From Winogradskyella thalassocola (GTDB lineage Bacteria; Bacteroidota; Bacteroidia; Flavobacteriales; Flavobacteriaceae), in the NCBI RefSeq assembly GCF_900099995.1, contig NZ_FNCZ01000004.1:124001-188000 (forward strand): a DNA stretch of 64,000 bases. Direction: 5' to 3'. The notes under the pieces were generated by a model. It saw nothing but the letters and a program-made list of their open reading frames with translations, did no database searches and was not told where the DNA came from. Both the position numbers and the translations under genes were made by a program. Position 1 is the first letter of the stretch. Every line of letters starts with the position of its first letter. Shown here piece by piece: positions 25,305 to 33,247 of this stretch.

Positions 25305-26174
25305 TTAAACCTTAGGTTTCAGCATAGGCTTTTCATAAAAGGTAAGTCTAATGCCAAATAGTAATACTATACCGCCAATAACCATTTGTAAAGACACTTG
25401 CTCATCTAATAACCACCAAGCTAAAATGGAAGCCAATACAGCTTGCCCTAACAGACTCACAGAAACTCTTGTAGCACGCATATGCTTTGTTGCATAGCTA
25501 ATAAGTAACCACGCCAAAAGCTGACATACTATACCTTGAACAACTAATACCAACCAGCCTGCTTCTGAAAACCCAGTAAAAGGCTCATTAAAAGCATAAC
25601 TAAGCGCCCCCAATGCTATGGTTGAAGACACGAGACTAATCGTCATAAAGGTCATAACCTCCATATCTTCTAAAATATTTTTACTCAACAACATATAAAC
25701 GGCATAGAGCATGCCTGATAAGACACCAAAAATAAAGGCGAGATTAAAATCAAAATTCAGGAACAAATCAAAGCCGACCAAGAGCACCATACCAATAATG
25801 GCCACAACGGTACCCATCCAGAAATTCTGTTTCGGCTTATCTTTTAAAAACAAAAAGGCACCAACACCTACCCAAACTGGTGATAAATTAGTTAGCAATG
25901 TCGCTTGTGTTGCAGTAGATTGTTGAATCGCAATATTCCAAACACCAACGTCTAAACCAAATACAACACCACAAATTATGGAAAATAGGACTGCTTTTTT
26001 AGACGTTACCTTAAACTGTTTTGTGATCAATACGTAAGGCACAATAAAAACAGAAGCTATCGCCATTCTGTAAAATGCTGAAATAAGTCCTGGTGTTAGA
26101 TTTAACTTCACCAAAATTGGGAATATTGAAATACAAATAATGCCAACCGCAAGTGCTATTCTTGGTTTTGTCAT
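25305..26174 (-). CDS. EamA-family (DMT) transporter
   Basis: A ten-helix drug/metabolite transporter with two EamA repeats. The first runs from IALAVGIICISIFPILVKLN to about residue 125; the second begins near 135 (ALIFGVLSGMLYAVYMLLSK as FIFGVLSGMLYAVYML) and ends GIRLTFYEKP. Typical substrates are amino acids, nucleosides or other metabolites, usually exported. I start at the ATG at 26174 (MTKPRIAL) because upstream residues in the frame are a non-conserved extension that the DMT family lacks. Product 289 residues. Confidence 0.87.
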   Translation of the reverse strand: MTKPRIALAVGIICISIFPILVKLNLTPGLISAFYRMAIASVFIVPYVLITKQFKVTSKKAVLFSIICGVVFGLDVGVWNIAIQQSTATQATLLTNLSPVWVGVGAFLFLKDKPKQNFWMGTVVAIIGMVLLVGFDLFLNFDFNLAFIFGVLSGMLYAVYMLLSKNILEDMEVMTFMTISLVSSTIALGALSYAFNEPFTGFSEAGWLVLVVQGIVCQLLAWLLISYATKHMRATRVSVSLLGQAVLASILAWWLLDEQVSLQMVIGGIVLLFGIRLTFYEKPMLKPKV

Positions 26175-26394
26175 GAGTACATGGTTTAGTTTGAAGCCGA
26201 CAAAAGTAAGCTTTAAAACCATGGTTAATTTAAAATTAATGAGCAATTTTTAATCAGTGATAATCCTTGAAATTTAGTCCACTATACTTTATAAAAACAT
26301 AACTAAAACACCATAAATTTTATCACTAAACGTGTTAATCCCTTTTATCTTTGATTGGAATAATTTTTAAAATTATTACTGTCAATTTAATCCA

Positions 26395-29300
26395 TCAATT
26401 AATAATTATTTTCTGTGTTTTTTGTTCTAAGCTATTTTTAAGATTAACTAAATACACACCAGCATTTAACGAAGCAACATGTATCCTATTTTCTAATACG
26501 GCAGCATCAAGAGGACTAGACAACACTTTTCTGCCTTGCATGTCATAAATCTCAACTACAGTATTATTTTGAATACGTCCGTTTATAAGGACATCTTTAG
26601 CACGCTTCTCATAGAATATACTTATAGCATCAAAATTATTGTCTGCAATAGACAACGCTTCTTCTGTAGTTCGTAAAAAGAAACGGCCAGTTCCTGAAAG
26701 ATCTGTTGATGGTGTTATGGTATAATCGCTGTTAGTAAGTAATGTAGATGTGTTAGTTAAAACATCATCTAAAAACACGTTTATTGTTGCTGGCAATGTG
26801 GTTTCTGAAATGCTAAAGGTAATTTGTTCTCCTAAGTTGGCATGCACACCTAAAGGAATAGATACATTAGATAAACTGTTTGTGTTTAAGGCTTGTAACG
26901 CTATTGGTTTCCCTGTATTGTCTTGTACTAAGTGAGAATAAATACTAAACTCTGGCACTACGGATCCCCAAAGATCAGCATCGTAACCTTTATCTAAACC
27001 TTCACTCGCATTACCATTAAAATAGACATCTGTATTGTACGTGCTTGTGTTTGAACTTAAGCCTATTTTAAGATAAATTAGTTCTAAGTCCGCATTACGA
27101 CCAGCAATAAAATCGTCTGAAGTCCCTGTGGTTTGCATTGCTGTGGTAAACTCTAAATTATGTGCTGCAACATGTGTGGCATCTGCACTTACAAAAAAGC
27201 CTTGACCTGGCGCTATAACAGTAGACGCTGTTGTATTTGCTAAGTTGTAGATGGTCCAGCTATTTTCTGTAGTAGCATTATAACCATAAATTGCGGCAGA
27301 TGCATTTGTAAAAAGATCTAGGTTTGAAATACCAGCCTCTACCTCGTGGTTTAAAAATGCGTGTACATTAAGATAAGAGGGATACGGATTACCGACTAAA
27401 TTCCATTGAGAATAAGCGGTTGCCGTATTCATAATATTGACACTAGCGTCTGTTGGCACTGTTCCTGAAAACGTTAAGGTTTCACCTGTATTCGTTGCAG
27501 CTCTATACCCTTTACCACTGCTTAAGATTGCTGAAGTGTTGCTATCGTAATTTTCATAATCATCTGTTGTTTTATCAAAAGGCGCAAAAGCATAAATGGT
27601 TGGTGTTCCACCATTATCTAATAAGGCTGTGGCATTTTCTGGACTTAAAAAATCGCTCCAGGTTTCACCAGATAATGGTGATGAGATTAGGTCGTTACCA
27701 AGACTATTAGAGTTAACGAAACGGTTATAGCTTATAATTCCAGATGCACTACTAGATGCTCCAGTTAGTAAACTTGAATAACTGCCTGCAGTAGAGTTTA
27801 AAGTGATATCTGTAGCTGATAAGGCTGCATCTAGAGTTAGAGATGCACCAGCTTCAACGGTTACTGAATTTACAGTGGTGTTAGAGCTTATATTAGCATT
27901 ACCTGATGTAATTATCAAGTTATCTATAGCAGTAGCAACACCATTTGGATCACTAGGAGACCAAACATCATTGTTAAACGTGTAAGTTATACTACAAACA
28001 ATGTTTACTGTTTGTTCTAATGTTGATTGATTTCCTAAAGGATCTGTAGCTGTCCATGTGACCGTAGTTTCTCCTTCAGGATATGTTCCTGATGCATCAG
28101 ATGTTCCGTTAAAGTCATTTGTTAACGTTACTGATGATATAGGTGCATCAGAAGTAACCCAATCTGTATTTATATTCATATTCGTTAATACTCCATTAGC
28201 ATTTGTAGAAGTCTTATCGCTTAAAATTGAGCTTCCTATGCCATCCTCAAAGTCGTAGTACGCTAGAAGATTTGGTGTTGATGCATCAATAATTTTCTCA
28301 AAATCATCTGCAACTTCTTGTTCTGTTCTTGGCGTATTCCAAAATCTAATTTCGTCAAGTTTACCTAAAAACCTGCTACTTACATCTTCTTGCCTTTTGC
28401 CAATGAATAAACTAGATGCATTGATTACTACTGGTGTGCCTAGTCCTATTGTAGATTTACTGACTCCATTTAAAATAATTTTATCGTAGATACTACCATT
28501 TCCTGTTATTGCTATATGGTTCCAACCAGCCGGAATAAGTTCTGTAATTGCCATTAACTGACCAAAATTTGTAACGATAGTAAAAGTTTCACCAGCAAAA
28601 TCACTTGTTACATTACCTGTGCCTGCGTATTGTAATAATGAATTATTAAAATTGAATATAAAATCAAACTCTTCAGACCCATTAATTCCATTTTCGGTAT
28701 ACATCCAAAATTCTATGGTGCCAAAACTGCCAATAGCTTGATTGATACTTACAAAATCATCTACTCCATCAAAGTCTAATGCAAAATCATTTGTTAAACA
28801 GTCTTCGATAGCTTGAGGTGAAGGGACTAATACTTCAGTGTCACACGATTCTATTGTTGCATCTGAAGGGTTAGTAAATGACATGCTTGGTCCTGTGGAA
28901 TCATTAATTATTATATTTTGTGTTTGAGTTAAGGTATTACCAATACCATCATCGTAAGTCCATGTAACTATTGTTGTGTCTTGTGTTGTAAGTGGGAAGG
29001 CAACATCTGCGGTTGCAGTGATTGCTCCACTGTTTGCTGTAGGTGCTGTTGGTGTTGCTTCACATTGCGCAGTGAGGTCTAGTAAGCTTGTGGTATCTGC
29101 TATAATTGGTGGCATAGGAATACTTACATTTCTATATAAAAATGTTGTCTCTTCGTTTACTGAATTTTTACCAGAAATTAATACATCAATATCATTATCG
29201 GTATCAATATCTGAAAATGCAAGAGAACCATTACTTACACCTTCTAAAATGGTATTTATTTCTAGGGTAAATACACCAAAACTATCATTAGTGTACAAAT

Positions 29301-31428
29301 TAGTAACACCTCCTCCAATCATTATTAAATCTAAATCTGTATCTCCATCAATATCTGTAAAACCGACAGCTCTTTTAGTACTATAACTTTGTAAAGTAGA
29401 ATCTGTGTTTAAGGTAAACCCGCCACTACCATCATTATCATATAATTTTGATATGTATTCATTTGAACTATTCCTTCCTGTAATTAAAACATCTTGGTCT
29501 CCATCATTATCAATATCAGCGAAGGCAATAGCACTAGTTCGTACATCATCAAATGGTGTTCCCAAAACATAAGAAAACACACCACTTCCATTATTAGTAT
29601 ATAATCTAGATATGCCATAACTCCCATAATTATCAGTAACGCCTGTAATTAAAACATCTTGATCATTATCACCATCTACATCTGCAAAGGCAATAGAACC
29701 AGCAAACACTCCTGTAAATGGCGTACCACTTACTAATTGATAATTGCCATTTCCATCATTTGAATATAATAAAGTTCTCCTGTTATTAGAACTATCTTTA
29801 CCTGCAATTAGTACATCTTGATCATTATCTCCGTCAATATCAGCATACGCAATAGAACTAGAAGTTAATCCAACAAAAGAGGTTCCTAGAATTTCTGTGA
29901 AATTTCCTAAGCCATCATTCCTATATAGTTTGGTTATGGGTTGGTAAGGAAGTATATAACCTACAAAAATTAAATCCTCATCATTATCACCATCGATATC
30001 TATAAAACTAACTTCACCAAAGAAATCATTAATAGGTATAGCTTGATTTAATATATATTCACCAGAACCATTATTTTCATATACTTCTGTTATATATTGA
30101 TTTAGTTTTAAACCACTAATTAATAAATCTTCGTCTCCATCATTATCAATGTCAGAAAATTTATTAGAACTTAGTCCTAAATTAGTAAATGTAGAACCTG
30201 TAACTTCTCTAAAAAAACCACTTCCATCATTAACAAATAATTTAGACACCTTATTACCACTATAACCTGAACCTGTTAAAAGTAAATCTAAATCACTATC
30301 ATTATCAATATCTAAAAATGATAATGCTCCATTCCAAACTCCCTCCATAGGAGTGTTAACATCTAAGCTAAATACACCACTTCCATTATTTATATATAAT
30401 TTTGAAATACCTTGACTTGAACCATTATATCCTGTAATTAATAAGTCCTGATCTAAATCTCCATCTATATCAGCAAAAGACACACCTCCTTGTTGAACAC
30501 CTTCAAAAGGAGTTGCCAAAACTTCTGAAAAAACGCCACTTCCATTATTGGTATATAATTTAGATATGCGCTGTTCTAAGTTAGAACTATATCCTGTTAA
30601 AAAGACATCTTCGTCGTTATCTCCATCTATATCAACAAATACTACTTCACCACCATTAACTGGCTCAAAAGATGTTCCAACAACTTCAGAAAAAATACCA
30701 CTACCGTCGTTAGTATATAATTTTGCTATTCTTTGATTTAAATTATTAATTCCTGTAATTAAAACATCTTGATCGTTATCTCCATCTATATCATTAAATG
30801 ATGCAGCACTAGTACCAACGTTTTCGAAAATAGTCCCAAATATTTCTGAAAACACTCCACCTCCATTATTAGTATAAAGTTTTGCTATTTTTTGAGATGA
30901 ACTATCATATCCTGTAATTAAAACATCTAGGTCACTATCGCCTTCTATATCAGCTATAGATACCGAACCAGAAGTAACACCATCAAAGGGTGTTCCTAAA
31001 ACTTCTGTAAAGTCTCCACTTCCATTATTAGTATATAGTTTTGTTATTCTTTGATTTGAGCTATCAGCACCAGAAATTAATACATCTTCATCATTATCTC
31101 CATCTGCATCAAAGAAATGTACAGTACTTTGATTTACACCAACAAAAGATGTTCCTGATATCTCAGAATAATTACCTAAACCATCATTCAAATAAAGTGT
31201 AGCAATTTTTTGACCCAATCTATCTGTACCTGTGATTAAAACATCTTGATCTCCATCATTATCAATATCTGAATAATCTAGTCCACTATTAGTGACTCCT
31301 TCAAAATCATTACTAATAAGAGGTGAAGACGATTGTGGCAACACTTTTTCAAAAGCTATTTGCGCATTAAGGTTAAAAAAGGTTGTAATTAGCATTAGGG
31401 CAAGCGACAACAGTACTTGTTTTTTCAT
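26395..31428 (-). CDS. Giant FG-GAP/LamG/HYR surface protein with type IX sorting signal
   Basis: About 1677 residues. The ATG at 31428 starts a signal peptide (KKQVLLSLALMLITTFFNLNAQ split by its hydrophobic core). Residues ~35-780 contain 14 FG-GAP/VCBS-type repeats of ~53 residues with calcium loops such as DIDGDNDQDVLITG. Next comes an HYR/Ig-like segment (TADVAFPLTTQDTTIVTWTY), then a LamG/concanavalin-like domain (LDFDGVDDFVSI) set inside a second HYR domain that resumes at LTNDFNGTSDASGTYPEG. After a long beta-rich region the chain ends LNAGVYLVNLKNS, then KIIIN, a type A T9SS C-terminal signal. It is thus a secreted, cell-surface adhesin or glycan binder. Monocistronic. Confidence 0.9.
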   Translation of the reverse strand: MKKQVLLSLALMLITTFFNLNAQIAFEKVLPQSSSPLISNDFEGVTNSGLDYSDIDNDGDQDVLITGTDRLGQKIATLYLNDGLGNYSEISGTSFVGVNQSTVHFFDADGDNDEDVLISGADSSNQRITKLYTNNGSGDFTEVLGTPFDGVTSGSVSIADIEGDSDLDVLITGYDSSSQKIAKLYTNNGGGVFSEIFGTIFENVGTSAASFNDIDGDNDQDVLITGINNLNQRIAKLYTNDGSGIFSEVVGTSFEPVNGGEVVFVDIDGDNDEDVFLTGYSSNLEQRISKLYTNNGSGVFSEVLATPFEGVQQGGVSFADIDGDLDQDLLITGYNGSSQGISKLYINNGSGVFSLDVNTPMEGVWNGALSFLDIDNDSDLDLLLTGSGYSGNKVSKLFVNDGSGFFREVTGSTFTNLGLSSNKFSDIDNDGDEDLLISGLKLNQYITEVYENNGSGEYILNQAIPINDFFGEVSFIDIDGDNDEDLIFVGYILPYQPITKLYRNDGLGNFTEILGTSFVGLTSSSIAYADIDGDNDQDVLIAGKDSSNNRRTLLYSNDGNGNYQLVSGTPFTGVFAGSIAFADVDGDNDQDVLITGVTDNYGSYGISRLYTNNGSGVFSYVLGTPFDDVRTSAIAFADIDNDGDQDVLITGRNSSNEYISKLYDNDGSGGFTLNTDSTLQSYSTKRAVGFTDIDGDTDLDLIMIGGGVTNLYTNDSFGVFTLEINTILEGVSNGSLAFSDIDTDNDIDVLISGKNSVNEETTFLYRNVSIPMPPIIADTTSLLDLTAQCEATPTAPTANSGAITATADVAFPLTTQDTTIVTWTYDDGIGNTLTQTQNIIINDSTGPSMSFTNPSDATIESCDTEVLVPSPQAIEDCLTNDFALDFDGVDDFVSINQAIGSFGTIEFWMYTENGINGSEEFDFIFNFNNSLLQYAGTGNVTSDFAGETFTIVTNFGQLMAITELIPAGWNHIAITGNGSIYDKIILNGVSKSTIGLGTPVVINASSLFIGKRQEDVSSRFLGKLDEIRFWNTPRTEQEVADDFEKIIDASTPNLLAYYDFEDGIGSSILSDKTSTNANGVLTNMNINTDWVTSDAPISSVTLTNDFNGTSDASGTYPEGETTVTWTATDPLGNQSTLEQTVNIVCSITYTFNNDVWSPSDPNGVATAIDNLIITSGNANISSNTTVNSVTVEAGASLTLDAALSATDITLNSTAGSYSSLLTGASSSASGIISYNRFVNSNSLGNDLISSPLSGETWSDFLSPENATALLDNGGTPTIYAFAPFDKTTDDYENYDSNTSAILSSGKGYRAATNTGETLTFSGTVPTDASVNIMNTATAYSQWNLVGNPYPSYLNVHAFLNHEVEAGISNLDLFTNASAAIYGYNATTENSWTIYNLANTTASTVIAPGQGFFVSADATHVAAHNLEFTTAMQTTGTSDDFIAGRNADLELIYLKIGLSSNTSTYNTDVYFNGNASEGLDKGYDADLWGSVVPEFSIYSHLVQDNTGKPIALQALNTNSLSNVSIPLGVHANLGEQITFSISETTLPATINVFLDDVLTNTSTLLTNSDYTITPSTDLSGTGRFFLRTTEEALSIADNNFDAISIFYEKRAKDVLINGRIQNNTVVEIYDMQGRKVLSSPLDAAVLENRIHVASLNAGVYLVNLKNSLEQKTQKIIIN
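29110..31325 (-). repeat. Fourteen ~159-bp coding repeats (FG-GAP units)
   Basis: DNA-level tandem similarity inside the surface-protein gene; recurrent words include aaaacatcttgatc and tccattattagtatataatt. Units 2-6 and 10-12 are the most alike, which allows recombination between units. Confidence 0.85.
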
Positions 31429-31492
31429 GATATATGTATTGATTGGTAAAAAATGTGTCACGCGATATTATATAATATTGTAAAGCAAAACA

Positions 31493-31510
31493 ATACCCAC
31501 TACTAGGTAT
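31493..31510. promoter_or_regulatory. Imperfect dyad upstream of the surface protein
   Basis: ATACC...GGTAT with an 8-nt centre, about 65 bp upstream of the surface-protein ATG. Similar arms to the perfect dyad at 896-913. Confidence 0.35.
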
Positions 31511-31549
31511 TTTTTTATGTAACCAAATATAAATCAAGCAACTACATTA

Positions 31550-31574
31550 AAAAATACTCAAATTGAGTATTTTT
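31550..31574. promoter_or_regulatory. Perfect 25-nt palindrome
   Basis: Arms AAAAATACTCAA and TTGAGTATTTTT around a single central A, about 120 bp upstream of the surface-protein start. Too AT-rich and without U-tract context for a typical terminator of either flank; an operator for a dimeric regulator is more likely. Confidence 0.5.
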
Positions 31575-31733
31575 ATCTTTAAATGGATTAGAAAAACTGA
31601 GTATAATTAATACTGTTTTAAACATCACTAAAGTTTTGTATCCTATCTGCTATGATGATGTACAGCTTCTGACACAATTTCTGCAAATTCATAGAAAACA
31701 AGTTTGGTATAACTTTTGCGTTATTATTTTTTG

Positions 31734-31741
31734 TAATTTTG
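31734..31741 (+). promoter_or_regulatory. -7 promoter box of the structured RNA
   Basis: TAATTTTG, an exact TAnnTTTG match, a few bases before the conserved-looking RNA that begins near 31747. Confidence 0.55.
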
Positions 31742-31746
31742 CAGCC

Positions 31747-31860
31747 CTTGAAACACCAATACAGTTTCTGGGTTTAGCGCGTTAGGGATGGAAGCGGCAT
31801 CCTTTTGCTTTTTTTTAGCAAAAGATATAGCGGACAGCCCGACCTGATAAGGTAACGCCC
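31747..31860 (+). ncRNA. Structured small RNA upstream of ssrA
   Basis: No ORF. The region folds into a closed multi-branch: outer stem GCGTTA (31779-31784) with TAACGC (31853-31858); hairpin GGATG-GAAGCGG-CATCC (31786-31802); hairpin TTTTGC/GCAAAA (31803-31823); hairpin ACCT-GATA-AGGT (31842-31853). Words GAAGCGG and GATATAGCGGACAGCCCGAC feel familiar to me as conserved in Bacteroidota genomes, but I cannot name the family with certainty (Flavo-1-type RNA is one possibility). Not an SRP RNA: the GGAA tetraloop context is absent. It has its own promoter box and no obvious terminator before ssrA. Confidence 0.6.
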
Positions 31861-31889
31861 AAAAAATTATTATCAATTTATTAAAGAGA

Positions 31890-31907
31890 TTCCCACTTTC
31901 GTGGGAA
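31890..31907 (+). repeat. CTTTCG-loop hairpin, copy 2
   Basis: TTCCCAC-TTTC-GTGGGAA, perfect 7-bp stem ending 6 bp before the tmRNA 5' end. Loop and flanks match the hairpin at 18733-18750. It may act as a processing or pausing element between the upstream RNA and ssrA. Confidence 0.7.
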
Positions 31908-31913
31908 GTAAAT

Positions 31914-32304
31914 GGGGTCGACTGGTTTTGACAGCGAGATTAATTAGATTGTAAGCACGTCGTGTAATGGCATTGATACACGTAAAAGGCAAGACCAAAT
32001 TTTAAACGGCGAGAATAACTACGCTTTAGCTGCATAATCTGAATTATAGTAAGATTAAGCCTCGTCCTACTAGGTAGGAGTGCTAAATGTCTCGAGAAAG
32101 CCTTAGTTAATGGCGTTCTTTATTAGGCATCGTAAAAATTGACTTAGATTAGGTAGTGCTCTGATACCTTTTCGAGATTAAGGAGCTAAGCTAAAAGTGG
32201 GTTGTCTTTAACCAGCTTTAAGTCGAAAAAACAAGAAAAGAATAAACGTGTAGAAAGCCTTTTGGTTACTTGTTTGGACGAGAGTTCGATTCTCTCCGAC
32301 TCCA
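31914..32304 (+). ncRNA. ssrA: Transfer-messenger RNA
   Basis: tmRNA rescues stalled ribosomes and tags the nascent chain for degradation with SmpB. The 5' end GGGGTCGACTGG pairs with the 3' CGACTCC to form the acceptor stem; the T arm reads GAGAG-TTCGATT-CTCTC. The tag frame at 32008-32037 encodes GENNYALAA and a TAA stop, the tag typical of Flavobacteriaceae. The discriminator A is at 32304 and the CCA is not encoded (CAA follows), so it must be added by the tRNA nucleotidyltransferase. Pseudoknot regions lie between the tag and the 3' tRNA-like part. Confidence 0.97.
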
Positions 32305-32340
32305 CAATTAAGCACAACTTTGTTGTGATTTTAAGCATAA

Positions 32341-32372
32341 AAAGCTCAACAAGTTTTACTTGATTGAGCTTT
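32341..32372 (+). terminator. Terminator after ssrA
   Basis: AAAGCTCAA (32341-32349) pairs with TTGAGCTTT (32364-32372) and is followed by the weak T-rich run ttgttgttt. A small CACAAC/GTTGTG hairpin precedes it. Confidence 0.6.
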
Positions 32373-32430
32373 GTTGTTTAAAAGCACTTGGGCTGAAAGC
32401 ACAAAAAGTTGTATTTACAGGATGGGATTC

Positions 32431-32469
32431 ACTAGAGAACAACGACGTTAATCTCACCGACTCTACAAC
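32431..32469 (+). repeat. Degenerate copy of the ssrA 3' end
   Basis: ccgactctacaa here matches ccgactccacaa at the end of ssrA in 11 of 12 positions, and the preceding gacgttaatctca resembles the T arm. A hairpin with a T-rich tail (cggttttctgttttt, ending near 32540) follows, echoing the layout after ssrA. The gap 32305-32697 otherwise holds no gene. Confidence 0.45.
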
Positions 32470-32697
32470 ACTCATAACTCTATTTTGAGTGAAAACAATA
32501 GAAATCCGCCAAGCTTGCTTGAACGGTTTTCTGTTTTTAATTATCGTGCTTATTAAAGCAAAACAACTAAAATTATTCTTCATTAAAGAAAATAAAAATC
32601 AGCAGACATTTTCTAAATATATTTTGTTTACTAAATTAGTTGCCTCATCACACCTAAACATCTTTTAAGTCATTCAACACAACGACCTCAACTCGAC

Positions 32698-33240
32698 ATG
32701 AAACAAACAGTAGCGCTATGCGTTATATTGATATCTCTATTTCTTTCAACACAGTTAAACGCCCAGGACACAGTAGAGTGGTCAAAAGACAGAAAATTAA
32801 ACTGGTCGGATTTTAAAGCAGCTCCTAATTTAGATATTGTGGCATATGCCCTCACTTCTTATAAAATAGAAATCCTACCAAGTGATATTATGGTTGATTC
32901 TGATGAGAATATTCAAGATTATGAATCATTGACCGTTGTAGCCAATTTTTATACGGAACACTCATGGGTTTATGAAAAAAGCGCCTATTTACTTTTGCAT
33001 GAACAATTACACTTTGATATCGCGGCGTTATATGCTTTTAAAATCCAAGCAGAGTTCGAAAAATTAAAAGCACAGAAGAATGCTAATTACAATTCTTATG
33101 TAAGTGTCTATCAAGAATTATGGGAGGAATGCCTAAAAACACAAAAATCTTACGATAAGGAAACACAGCATGGTCAATTAGTTACTATTAACGATACTTG
33201 GATCGATAAAATTACTGAGGGAATAAATGCTTTTGAATAA
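32698..33240 (+). CDS. DUF922-type secreted zinc protease-like protein
   Basis: A 180-residue exported protein: signal peptide to about residue 22 (LNAQ cleavage), the DUF922 start WSKDRKLNWSDFKAAP, then LLLHEQLHFDIAALYA near 98, a HExxHFD metal-binding motif typical of this predicted secreted peptidase family, and ELWEECLKTQKSYDKETQHG near 140. Substrate unknown. Convergent with the GH3 gene, with only 7 bp between the stops. Confidence 0.87.
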   Translation: MKQTVALCVILISLFLSTQLNAQDTVEWSKDRKLNWSDFKAAPNLDIVAYALTSYKIEILPSDIMVDSDENIQDYESLTVVANFYTEHSWVYEKSAYLLLHEQLHFDIAALYAFKIQAEFEKLKAQKNANYNSYVSVYQELWEECLKTQKSYDKETQHGQLVTINDTWIDKITEGINAFE

Positions 33241-33247
33241 AACTTAT

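Noticed and set aside
28976..29386. 136-residue plus-strand open frame, with other frames at 27453-31483
   Set aside because: All lie antisense to the single 1677-residue surface-protein gene, which has a signal peptide, repeats and sorting signal.
29110..31325. CRISPR-like regular repeats
   Set aside because: Period about 159 bp, in frame, and translating to FG-GAP calcium loops; these are coding domain repeats.
31747..31860. SRP (4.5S) RNA
   Set aside because: A GGAA-containing stretch is present, but it folds as GGATG-GAAGCGG-CATCC and lacks the symmetric loop around a GGAA tetraloop.
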